Below are positions 34,385-42,114 of a DNA stretch of 64,000 bases, piece by piece. The DNA is from Bacteroidales bacterium (lineage in GTDB: Bacteria; Bacteroidota; Bacteroidia; Bacteroidales; WCHB1-69). A program made the translations under genes and the position numbers. The notes beneath the pieces are model-generated. The model was given only the letters and a program-made list of their open reading frames with translations, did not search any database and had not been told where the DNA came from. Every line of letters begins with the position of its first letter. The first letter of the stretch is position 1. The stretch is taken from the NCBI GenBank assembly GCA_017540505.1, contig JAFYAW010000016.1, forward strand, positions 1 through 64,000. Direction: 5' to 3'.

Positions 34385-36422
34385 AGATCAGGAAAACGGT
34401 TCTGCGGTTCTTGGCTCTGCCGGAGGCGGTGTTGTTGTCGGCGATGGGCTGGCTCTCGCCGTAGCCCTTGTAGCGCAGCCGGCTGGCGGGTATGCCCTTG
34501 GCAATCACATAGTCGTAAACGGCCTTGGCACGGCGTTCGGAAAGTATTTGGTTGTCCTTGTCGTTGCCGATGTCGTCGGTATGGCCCTGGATTTCCACCT
34601 TCACGGTGGGGTTGTCCTTGAGGAATTCGATGAAGAGGGCGATGATCATCTTGGAGGATGCCGTGAGCGTGGCGGAGTTGGTCTCGTAGTAGATGTCGCG
34701 CAAGTCGCACACCTTGCCGGTCTCGATAGCCTTGACCTCGGCGTTCTTGGTCACCACCGGCTCGGTCATCTGCTCGGGGGTGATCAGCTGCGAGTCGTAG
34801 GAGTGGCCCTCCTTCTTCACCGTGACGATGAGGGGCTGCGGGTCCTCCTTCTTTACCTCCGTGGCTACCGCATACTGGCCGGTGTTGGCACTGACCACGC
34901 CGGTGGCGATGACGTTGGTGGCGGTGTCGCGGATTTCCACGGTGGCTCCTTCCAAGTCGCCGTCGTCGGCCGTCACCTCGCCCTTCACAATCATCATCAC
35001 GTGCGGACGGGCCTCCTCATACAGCTCGAACTCGTAGAAGTTCCAGTCGTCCTTCTGCATGGTCTTCTCGGTGATCTTCCGCGAACAGAAATAGCCCGTC
35101 TTGCCGTCCAGACTGACGAAGAAGTTGACATCATCCCCCTCCGAATTGATCGGGTAACCAATGTTGACAGGCTCGGACCAGCGGTTCTTTTCGTCCAGTT
35201 TGGAGTAGAAGATATCCTGTCCGCCCATGCCGTCGTGGCCGTTGGAGGAGAAATAAAGCGTTTTGCTGTCCGTGTGTAGGAACGGCGAACGCTCGTCCTG
35301 TTCGGTGTTGATGATGGGGCCGGCGTTGACGGGTTTCTTCCAGGTGCCGTCGCTGTTGCGCTGCGTGAACCAGATGTCGGATCCACCGAATCCGCCGGGG
35401 CGGTCGGAGGCGAAGAAGAGCACTCTCCCGTCCGAGCTCAGCGACGGCTGCGACTCCCACGAGTCGTTGCGGTTGATGTTGGTTCCCAAACTTTGGGGCT
35501 TGGTCCATTCCCCGTCAATCCACTCGGAGTAGTAGAGGTCGTAGTTGTTGTAGGCGCAGTTCTTGATGGTGACAGGCACCAGCTTGGCGAAGATGATGAG
35601 GTCGTTGGTGATGTTGATGGTGGGACTGCCCTCGCCCTTGGAGTTGTTGAAGGGTTCCTCTAAGGGCTTGCCCGCGCCGAAATGCCCGCCTTTCTTCTTG
35701 CTGCAGCTGAAAAACTCTTTCAGCTTCGTCTCGCCGTGGCCGAAGGGATTGTCGTCTTTCACTTCCTGCCTGCGGGTGAAATAGAAGTAGTCGCCGTCAG
35801 GGGAGAGCGTGCCCAGATACTCGTCATGGGCGGTGGAGATGCCCTCCACGGGCTTGGGGTCGAACGGTACGGGATGGTTGAGGACGTTGTTGAAGAAGTT
35901 GGCCCGGCGTATCAGCAACATGGCCTCCTGCAGAAGCGTGTCCTTGCTGCCGGTGAAGGCGTCGGGATTGTCCACGATCACCTGGGCGAACTTGACGGCC
36001 TCGTCGAAGCGCTCATTGAAGTAGGCCAGACGCGCCGCGTAGATGTTGTGGTGTATCTTGAAATAGGGACAGACATTGTAGATCCGGTTGAACGCCGCCA
36101 GTGCTTTGTTCACGTCCGACTTGTCCTTGGTGCAGGCCTGATAGTTGTTCCTCTGGATGGGAAGGTAGAGCCCCATGGCGTAATAGTAGTTGACCTCCAG
36201 ATATTCGGGGTGCTCGTCTAAGATCTCATTATAGAGCTCGTAGGCTTCGTCTTTTTTGGCATGGGTGTGCAGATCGCGGGCCTTTTTGTAGATTTTCTCG
36301 CTGTTCTTGTCCATTTTCTGCTGGCATGGGTCGCCCTCGTCGTCTTGTGCGAAGACGGGAGCAAAGCATGCTAAGAATGCCAAAAACAGCCAGAAACGTC
36401 TGCCCATAGGGTGGATTTTCAA
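34374..36422 (-). CDS. porE: PorE-like T9SS protein: TPR, beta-propeller, OmpA domain
   Basis: A 682-residue exported protein. Order of parts: signal peptide (about 1-25, PVFAQ), TPR-like helices (about 30-170), a PD40/WD40-like propeller (about 195-460, repeated FFASDRPGGFGGSDIWF and YFSSNGHDGMGGQDIFY blades), a carboxypeptidase-regulatory-like domain (about 480-545), and an OmpA C-terminal domain (about 570-682: EIQGHTDDIGNDKDNQILSE, RLRYKGYGESQP) with the Asp and Arg that bind diaminopimelate. This matches PorE of the type IX secretion system, which ties the machine to peptidoglycan. Paralogues with the same layout exist, so the PorE assignment is probable, not certain. Confidence 0.75.
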   Translation of the reverse strand: MKIHPMGRRFWLFLAFLACFAPVFAQDDEGDPCQQKMDKNSEKIYKKARDLHTHAKKDEAYELYNEILDEHPEYLEVNYYYAMGLYLPIQRNNYQACTKDKSDVNKALAAFNRIYNVCPYFKIHHNIYAARLAYFNERFDEAVKFAQVIVDNPDAFTGSKDTLLQEAMLLIRRANFFNNVLNHPVPFDPKPVEGISTAHDEYLGTLSPDGDYFYFTRRQEVKDDNPFGHGETKLKEFFSCSKKKGGHFGAGKPLEEPFNNSKGEGSPTINITNDLIIFAKLVPVTIKNCAYNNYDLYYSEWIDGEWTKPQSLGTNINRNDSWESQPSLSSDGRVLFFASDRPGGFGGSDIWFTQRNSDGTWKKPVNAGPIINTEQDERSPFLHTDSKTLYFSSNGHDGMGGQDIFYSKLDEKNRWSEPVNIGYPINSEGDDVNFFVSLDGKTGYFCSRKITEKTMQKDDWNFYEFELYEEARPHVMMIVKGEVTADDGDLEGATVEIRDTATNVIATGVVSANTGQYAVATEVKKEDPQPLIVTVKKEGHSYDSQLITPEQMTEPVVTKNAEVKAIETGKVCDLRDIYYETNSATLTASSKMIIALFIEFLKDNPTVKVEIQGHTDDIGNDKDNQILSERRAKAVYDYVIAKGIPASRLRYKGYGESQPIADNNTASGRAKNRRTVFLIYDK

Positions 36423-36446
36423 TGATTATATTATAGAAGGAATCGT

Positions 36447-37229
36447 TTAGTTGTCTTTGGTGACAGTTTCGCCGGCCTCGATGATCTTGACGAAGTCGTC
36501 GGCCTTGAGGGAGGCGCCGCCGATGAGGCCGCCGTCCACATCCTGCTGTGAGAAGAGCTCGAGGGCGTTCTTGGCGTTGCAGCTGCCGCCGTAGAGGATG
36601 TAGGTGTCCACCGCCATCTGGGTGCCGAACTTCTTCTCGATGAGGGAGCGAATGTAGGCGAGCATCTCCTGTGCCTGCGCGGGCGTGGCGGTTTCGCCAG
36701 TGCCGATGGCCCAGATAGGTTCGTAGGCGATCATCACATTCTCCATCTGCTCGGGCGTGAGCGTGTAGAGGGTCTCCTCAATCTGCTGGCGCACCACGTC
36801 GAAGTGCTTGCCGGCCTTGCGTTCGTCTAACGACTCGCCGCAGCACATCACCGGCACGATGTCGTTGGCTAACAGACGCAGCATCTTCTTGAGCACGATG
36901 GCGTTGGTCTCTCCGAAATATTTGCGGCGCTCGGAGTGGCCGATGATGCAGAAGGAGACATCCATGCTGGCCAGCATCTCTGCGGAGACCTCGCCGGTGT
37001 AGGCGCCGTTCTCATATTCGCTCACGTTCTGCACGCCGGCGTAGAACTGGCTGTCGTCCTGACTGGCATGGTCCGTGACCAGCTCGGCATAAACCATCGG
37101 CGGACACAGCACGACTTCGGTGGCAAGATTGTAGTTCTCTAATTTTTCTTCGATGGAGCTGATCAGATCTTCCGCTTCCTCGAAGTCCTTGTTCATTTTC
37201 CAGTTTCCAATGACGATTTTCGATTTCAT
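36447..37229 (-). CDS. tpiA: Triosephosphate isomerase
   Basis: A 260-residue glycolytic enzyme that interconverts dihydroxyacetone phosphate and glyceraldehyde 3-phosphate. GNWKMN (catalytic Lys), IIGHSERRKYFGE (catalytic His), AYEPIWAIGTGETATP (catalytic Glu and loop 6) and LIGGASLKADDF (phosphate site) are all present. Length is normal. First gene of the operon with the porE-like gene and murC. Confidence 0.97.
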   Translation of the reverse strand: MKSKIVIGNWKMNKDFEEAEDLISSIEEKLENYNLATEVVLCPPMVYAELVTDHASQDDSQFYAGVQNVSEYENGAYTGEVSAEMLASMDVSFCIIGHSERRKYFGETNAIVLKKMLRLLANDIVPVMCCGESLDERKAGKHFDVVRQQIEETLYTLTPEQMENVMIAYEPIWAIGTGETATPAQAQEMLAYIRSLIEKKFGTQMAVDTYILYGGSCNAKNALELFSQQDVDGGLIGGASLKADDFVKIIEAGETVTKDN

Positions 37230-37306
37230 AAAGTGGTAGGTGTTTATGGGATTAATTGATTATGTTAATGAAAAGAAAATGGTTGCGAACTTGCACAACG
37301 CGGTGG

Positions 37307-37314
37307 CAAAGATA
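37307..37314 (-). promoter_or_regulatory. -7 box TATCTTTG for tpiA-porE-murC
   Basis: Minus-strand TAnnTTTG, 77 nt upstream of the tpiA start. Confidence 0.6.
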
Positions 37315-37355
37315 TGTTTTTTTCGGATATAAGGATGATAAAAAAAGAACGGGGA

Positions 37356-37473
37356 ATTCGGCCTCTCCGAGGCCGTGTCTTCATGCCTTGTTTGAGACGA
37401 CAGCTATGGATGTCCCGAAGGGACATAATCTTATTAACCCCACATAAGCGACCGGAGGGAGCGCAATGTGGGG
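37356..37473 (-). repeat. Dispersed 66-bp repeat, copy B
   Basis: 37408-37473 is the copy, in reverse orientation, of 32022-32087 (59/66 identical). The shared GGCCTCGGAGAGGCCGAAT motif lies at 37356-37374 on the minus strand, about 33 bp beyond it as in copy A. Small frames running through it are rejected as genes. Confidence 0.8.
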
Positions 37474-37496
37474 CTGAATACGCCGCGTGCGAAACC

Positions 37497-37545
37497 TCGC
37501 GGCGCGGCACACGCGTGACACGAGAGTGGACACCCGCCGCCGCGA
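37497..37545 (-). repeat. GC-rich palindromic element, copy 3
   Basis: Starts TCGCGGCGCGGCA and ends CCGCCGCCGCGA; reverse orientation. It lies 24 bp from copy B of the 66-bp repeat, echoing the close pairing of both families at 31.9-32.2 kb. The rest of the gap 37546-37680 holds only an AT palindrome (AAATACGTATTT). Confidence 0.8.
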
Positions 37546-37687
37546 AAGGGTAAGACGTGCCACGAAGGGACTGAAAAAATCATACTTTTTTATGCCAATC
37601 TATCCAAAAAATACGTATTTTCAAGCGTTTTTGCATCTACCACAATCTTGGCAAAAATGATAAAGGCGAATGCTCGCGAAAATTGAG

Positions 37688-37695
37688 TATCTTTG
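37688..37695 (+). promoter_or_regulatory. -7 box TATCTTTG for pepP
   Basis: TAnnTTTG, 33 nt before the ATG at 37729. Confidence 0.7.
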
Positions 37696-37728
37696 CCGCC
37701 TGTTGTTTTTTATTAAAACCTGATTGTT

Positions 37729-39021
37729 ATGCGTTATCAACCCCTCTCTGCCCAGTTTTATGCTCGCAACCGCCGGAATGTGGTGGGCGAAATGGAACCC
37801 GAATCCTTAGCCGTGCTTGTCTCCCACGACGAATACCCCCGTTGCGGCGACACGACGCATCCTTTCCGCCAGAACTCCAATCTGCTCTATCTGTGCGGCA
37901 TTGACCAGGAGGACACCTTCCTGACCCTCTCGCCCTGGCACCCGAATCCGGATTACCGGGAGATCCTTTTCATAAAGAATCCTTCTCCCGAGAAAATCAT
38001 CTGGTTCGGTCATCGTTTTTCCAAGGAGCAGGCTTCGGAAATATCTGGCATCAAGACGGTGATGTTCGCGGAGGAGTTCGAGGGCGTCCTGAACGACCTG
38101 ATGACGCACGCGCGCCACGTCTATCTGCATATCCCGGAAGATCCCCGCATGAAACCCGACTTCCCCACGCGCGAGATACGGTTCGCCAAGCAGCTCCGCA
38201 ACGACTACCCGCTGCACGACTACCGCCGTTTGGCCCCGATTCTCTATCCGTTGCGCGCCACCAAGTCGCCCGAGGAGTTGGAGACGCTCCGCAAGGCCTG
38301 TCAGATCACACGCTCGATGTTCGAGCGCGCGTTGACGGTGGTGGAGCCCGGACGCTATGAGTATGAGGTGGAGGCGGAGATGACCTGCGAACTGCTGCGG
38401 CAGGGGGCCACCACCCACTCGTTTGCCCCCATCGTGGCTTCCGGAGCCGACACCTGTATTTTACATTATATAAAAAATGACAAGGTTATGCAGGATGGCG
38501 ACCTGCTTCTGATGGATTTCGGTGCCGAGTATGCCAATTATGCCGGCGACTGCTCGCGCACGGTGCCCGTGAACGGCAAGTTCACCCCGCGCCAGCGACA
38601 GGTGTATGAGGCGGTGTTGTCCATTTATAAGGAGACAATCCCGAAATTCAAACCCGGCATGACCATCCATAAGATCAATGATTTTGTTTTCAAACGGATG
38701 GATGAGGAACTGATCAAGCTGGGCCTCTACACCGAGCGCGATGTGGCCTTGCAGGATCCGGCAAAGCCCTGTTTCAAAAGGTATTATATGCACAATACCA
38801 GCCATTTCATCGGTTTGGATGTGCATGATGTGGGCCAGCGCGACTGGGTGTTCCAACCCGGCCATGTGCTCAGCTGCGAGCCGGGCATCTACATCGCCGA
38901 GGAGGGCATCGGCGTGCGTATCGAGACGGACGTGGTGGTGGCCGAAAATCCTATCGACCTCTTCGCCGGCACGCCTGTGGAGGTGGAGGAGATTGAATCC
39001 GCCATGCGCCGTAATGTCTGA
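37729..39021 (+). CDS. pepP: Xaa-Pro aminopeptidase (M24B)
   Basis: A 430-residue cytosolic metallopeptidase that removes N-terminal residues preceding proline. The N-terminal creatinase-like domain (1-165) is followed by the pita-bread catalytic domain with DFGAEYANYAGDCSRTVPVNG split as the two Asp ligands, HFIGLDVHDVG (His ligand), CEPGIYIAEEG (Glu) and GVRIETDVVV (second Glu). Full length. The downstream P-loop gene begins 2-30 nt after the stop. Confidence 0.93.
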   Translation: MRYQPLSAQFYARNRRNVVGEMEPESLAVLVSHDEYPRCGDTTHPFRQNSNLLYLCGIDQEDTFLTLSPWHPNPDYREILFIKNPSPEKIIWFGHRFSKEQASEISGIKTVMFAEEFEGVLNDLMTHARHVYLHIPEDPRMKPDFPTREIRFAKQLRNDYPLHDYRRLAPILYPLRATKSPEELETLRKACQITRSMFERALTVVEPGRYEYEVEAEMTCELLRQGATTHSFAPIVASGADTCILHYIKNDKVMQDGDLLLMDFGAEYANYAGDCSRTVPVNGKFTPRQRQVYEAVLSIYKETIPKFKPGMTIHKINDFVFKRMDEELIKLGLYTERDVALQDPAKPCFKRYYMHNTSHFIGLDVHDVGQRDWVFQPGHVLSCEPGIYIAEEGIGVRIETDVVVAENPIDLFAGTPVEVEEIESAMRRNV

Positions 39022-39050
39022 TTGTGATATCCTGTAAACCGTTCTGCATC

Positions 39051-40091
39051 ATGCCTTTCCTGTCACAGATCCTGAAGTGTCGTTCGCTGTCCATTGTCGG
39101 TATGGCCAAGAATACCGGTAAGACGGTATGCCTCAACTATATCCTCGACCAGCTGCGTCGGACGGATAAGGTGATCGCTGTGACCTCTATCGGGCTGGAT
39201 GGGGAGAAGACCGACCAGGTGACGCAGACCGAGAAGCCGGAAGTGACATTGGCGGCGGGCACCTATTTTGTGACGTCAGAGTACCATTACCGCCAGCGTC
39301 AACTGCTTTCCGAGATCTGTGCGCTCTCGTTGGAGACCACCTCGCTGGGCCGTTTGGTGACGGCCCGTGTGCTGCAGGAGGGCAAGGTGATCCTGACGGG
39401 GCCGTCGTCCACGGGCCGTATCCGCGAACTGATTGAGGATATGCGCGTTCGGGATGTTGATCTTACCATAATTGACGGTGCGCTCTCACGGAAGAGTCCG
39501 GCGTCTCCATCCGTTACCGATGGGCTGATCCTGACTACCGGCGCGGCCATCGCCCCAGATCTGAATACAGTGGTGGCGAAAACCCGTTTTGTATATAAAC
39601 TGATAGGTCTGCCGGAGTATGACACCCCTTTGCGAGAGGAACTGCTGCTGGCCGACCCAGGCATTTTCACGATAGGGGAGGACAAGGCCTACCGCCTGCC
39701 CATTGCCTCCCCACTGCTGTTCGCCAAGTGCAAGGAACAGCTGTTCGCCAAGGGCAACACCTTGTTTGTCAGCGGTATTGTGACGGATGCGATATTGGAT
39801 TATCTGCGGATGCAGCCGAATGTCAAGGATGTGAAGGTGGTGGTGAAGGATTTCACGAAAATATTTGTCACCCCGTTTGTGCTGCAGGGCTTTCTGCAGA
39901 AGGGCGGGCAACTGATGGTGCTGAAGGCCCCGAATCTGTTAGCGATGTGCGTGAATCCCGTGTCGCCCACGGGCTTCAAGGTGGAATCGCGCCAGCTTTG
40001 TGAGGCGCTGCAGGCGGTGGTGAAGGAGCCTGTTTACGATGTGATGCAGATAGAGGGCGGACAGGTCACTTCTCCGGAATCCGGAATGTGA
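39051..40091 (+). CDS. P-loop ATPase, probable aminomutase reactivase subunit (KamB-like)
   Basis: A 346-residue cytosolic protein with a Walker A motif at VGMAKNTGKTVC (near 17-28). The pattern AVTSIGLDGEKTDQVT...KPEVTL, followed by a TYFVTSEYHYRQRQ segment, resembles what I remember of KamB, one of two proteins encoded with lysine 5,6-aminomutase that reactivate the B12 enzyme. This fits the presence of kamD and kamE 9-13 kb away, but the gene is not adjacent to them and the second subunit (KamC, MutS-like) is not in the window. The start is ATG 39051; a GTG at 39024 is also in frame. Its 3' end overlaps the convergent neighbour by 26 bp. Confidence 0.5.
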   Translation: MPFLSQILKCRSLSIVGMAKNTGKTVCLNYILDQLRRTDKVIAVTSIGLDGEKTDQVTQTEKPEVTLAAGTYFVTSEYHYRQRQLLSEICALSLETTSLGRLVTARVLQEGKVILTGPSSTGRIRELIEDMRVRDVDLTIIDGALSRKSPASPSVTDGLILTTGAAIAPDLNTVVAKTRFVYKLIGLPEYDTPLREELLLADPGIFTIGEDKAYRLPIASPLLFAKCKEQLFAKGNTLFVSGIVTDAILDYLRMQPNVKDVKVVVKDFTKIFVTPFVLQGFLQKGGQLMVLKAPNLLAMCVNPVSPTGFKVESRQLCEALQAVVKEPVYDVMQIEGGQVTSPESGM

Positions 40092-40572
40092 TAGGCTGGC
40101 TGACATGTTTGTTGTGACGGGTGGTTGCCACGAAATGGCACACACCGATATCCCCTGCTTCAAGATCCCGAATTTTCACGGAAAAATCATCCCCTTTCCG
40201 GTGGGTGGCATCCACGACGTATCGTTGCGGATGCTTCTGCGTGTTGTAAGCGAATTGCGCATACTTTATTTTCTCTTTGTCCGAATGTGCGGTGCCATGG
40301 AAGGTGACAGTGGGGTGGCTGCCCGACAGCAGGCTTCGGTTGGGATCGATGGTGATTTCGTTGAATCCAAGGATGAGCCCTTCCTCCGAAAGTGTGTCGG
40401 GTGTGCAGATGATGCGCATGATCGGCTTGGGAGGTGTTTTGCTCTGGTGATAGATATACCAGCCTGCCCCGAGACACAGGAGTGCTAACAAAAGAATCCG
40501 GATGAATCGCCAGATGGTGCGGCGGGATTCCGGTTCCGTTTCAGGCGTGACGTGCGTGAGTTCAGAGGACAT
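40066..40572 (-). CDS. Single-pass membrane protein, unknown
   Basis: A 168-residue protein I do not recognise. A cytoplasmic N-terminus of about 22 residues is followed by one membrane helix (about 24-42, FIRILLLALLCLGAGWYIY) and a periplasmic beta-rich domain with PKPIMRIICTPDTLSEEG and SQPITFRIPEK, which looks like a small Ig-type or FN3-like module. It is followed (upstream on this strand) by a lipoprotein gene 12 nt away, so the two are likely one transcript. Its 3' end overlaps the KamB-like gene. Confidence 0.7.
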   Translation of the reverse strand: MSSELTHVTPETEPESRRTIWRFIRILLLALLCLGAGWYIYHQSKTPPKPIMRIICTPDTLSEEGLILGFNEITIDPNRSLLSGSHPTVTFHGTAHSDKEKIKYAQFAYNTQKHPQRYVVDATHRKGDDFSVKIRDLEAGDIGVCHFVATTRHNKHVSQPITFRIPEK

Positions 40573-40584
40573 GACGATAGTGGT

Positions 40585-41028
40585 TTAATAGGAGGCTTGG
40601 CCGTTCAATACCAGGCGCCAGTGGTTGTGCTCTTCGTCATCATATTCGAAAATCAGCTCTTTCTTTGTGAGCTTCATGACTTTGGCTGTGTATTGGTAAT
40701 GATGCCCTATGATGGTGAAGTCAAGCTCCAGCTGGGTGTTCTTGTCCTGCAGGACCCAGGTGCTGAAGGTGGATTCGCGGACCTGCCCGTTGTAGTAGAG
40801 CATGACGGTCAGGATATGGTCAGCATACATGTTGTAATAAACCCCCGGGCGATTGGCTTGTAGATCGGCATCCTCAATGGTTTCATCGTTCAGATAGACG
40901 TGCACCACCTTCCAGGCGTTGACAATCCGATATTCGGGGCTGATTTTGGTGCTTTCCGGATAGCAGGAGGTGCAGCACACGGCCACGAAGCCTAACAGAA
41001 GGACGAATAGGATTTTGCGGGTTTTCAT
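40585..41028 (-). CDS. Lipocalin-like lipoprotein, unknown
   Basis: A 147-residue lipoprotein. The signal peptide (about 1-22) ends in CCTSC, a lipobox with the Cys near 22. The mature part begins YRIVNAWKVVHVYLNDETI and has alternating beta strands ending in KELIFEYDDEEHNHWRLVL, reminiscent of the lipocalin-like small lipoproteins of Bacteroidota. Function unknown. It is the first gene of a two-gene unit with the membrane protein at 40066-40572. Confidence 0.7.
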   Translation of the reverse strand: MKTRKILFVLLLGFVAVCCTSCYPESTKISPEYRIVNAWKVVHVYLNDETIEDADLQANRPGVYYNMYADHILTVMLYYNGQVRESTFSTWVLQDKNTQLELDFTIIGHHYQYTAKVMKLTKKELIFEYDDEEHNHWRLVLNGQASY

Positions 41029-41090
41029 ATATTTTTCTTCAAAAATGTATGTTAAACATTCCTGCTTATAGACAGGATGAATTGATTTTG

Positions 41091-41098
41091 CAAAAGTA
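41091..41098 (-). promoter_or_regulatory. -7 box TACTTTTG for the lipoprotein pair
   Basis: Minus-strand TAnnTTTG, 62 nt upstream of the start at 41028. The remaining gap to 41270 is very AT-rich and otherwise empty. Confidence 0.6.
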
Positions 41099-41270
41099 GC
41101 TATTTTTTATGAAAAGAAGACAATATGTTTTTTTCAATTGGATTTTATGGAATGCCAGCATCTTACAAAACCATATACTCATTTTTCAATTTAAAATCCC
41201 CACCCTTCATATTAAATTTAACAATTAATTGTTAAAATAAATTATTTGTAAAAATAATAAAAATATTTTG

Positions 41271-41278
41271 TATCTTTG
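41271..41278 (+). promoter_or_regulatory. -7 box TATCTTTG for the barrel / HhH gene pair
   Basis: TAnnTTTG, 23 nt before the ATG at 41302. Confidence 0.65.
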
Positions 41279-41301
41279 CGATTGATATAAAATATTGGAA
41301 T

Positions 41302-42102
41302 ATGATAGGGGGGAGGAAAAACAATGATTATGAAATAGCAATCCATCTTATGTTGCTTTGGATAGTGATAGGGGGAGGATGGCTTGAGGGAAGGGCGCAG
41401 ATGGACACCCGCACCTGCTTTCTGCTTTATACTGCATCGGACATTCCCGCGGCATACTGCATGATGAACACATCGGTTCTATCGTTAGAAGTGAATAACG
41501 ATTTCTGTACCAAGGAGATGACAAACTCCATATTGTGCGGCACATACACGCGTAAGGGACATAACCTGTTGCTTTCGTTCTCGCATTACGGATACCACGC
41601 GTTCGGGGAAATGACGGTGCAGGCGGGCTATGGGAGGCGCTTCGGCGGGCGTGTGGCTGCCACCTTCCAAGGTGTTTATCGCCTGCAACACGCCCGACTC
41701 TACGCCTGCCAACATTCCGTCACCTTCTCCCTGTCATTCTATTGCACCATAACCGAGAAGCTGAACCTCGGGGTGGCGGTCTTCAACCCGGCTGCGCTGA
41801 AACAGGGCATCGTAGGGCACGAGACCATCCCCATCCGATTCTATGCGCAAATCGGATACCTGCCCGACCGCCGTCTGGCCGGCAGCCTCTTCTGCGAAAA
41901 AGAGCTGCCGGGAAAATTCAATGCCGGCCTCCGATTGCTGTACCATCCGACAACCCATCTGTTTCTGGAAACCCGCTGCGGACTCAACAGTCTGACCGTC
42001 CGCGTATCCGTGCCATGGAAGAGATTCCACATCGGATGCTCCGCCCAATGGCATTATCGGGTGGGATTCTCACCCGCCTGCCAAATCGATTGCATCTTTT
42101 AG
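41302..42102 (+). CDS. Predicted outer-membrane beta-barrel protein
   Basis: A 266-residue exported protein I do not recognise by name. A hydrophobic stretch near residues 17-28 (LLWIVIGGGWLEG) ending at RAQ looks like the signal peptide, so the functional start could also be the ATG at 41350. The mature part has alternating amphipathic strands with aromatic ends, typical of a small beta barrel, and is rich in Cys, Tyr and His for such a protein. It lies 12 nt before the HhH gene, a pair seen in Bacteroidota, suggesting a joint envelope role. Confidence 0.7.
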   Translation: MIGGRKNNDYEIAIHLMLLWIVIGGGWLEGRAQMDTRTCFLLYTASDIPAAYCMMNTSVLSLEVNNDFCTKEMTNSILCGTYTRKGHNLLLSFSHYGYHAFGEMTVQAGYGRRFGGRVAATFQGVYRLQHARLYACQHSVTFSLSFYCTITEKLNLGVAVFNPAALKQGIVGHETIPIRFYAQIGYLPDRRLAGSLFCEKELPGKFNAGLRLLYHPTTHLFLETRCGLNSLTVRVSVPWKRFHIGCSAQWHYRVGFSPACQIDCIF

Positions 42103-42114
42103 CCCCTCAATGCC

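Noticed and set aside
37265..37510. 81-residue open frame on the minus strand, and similar small frames at 31832-32223
   Set aside because: They run through copies of the dispersed 66-bp and GC-rich repeats; composition and similarity follow the DNA repeat, not a protein.
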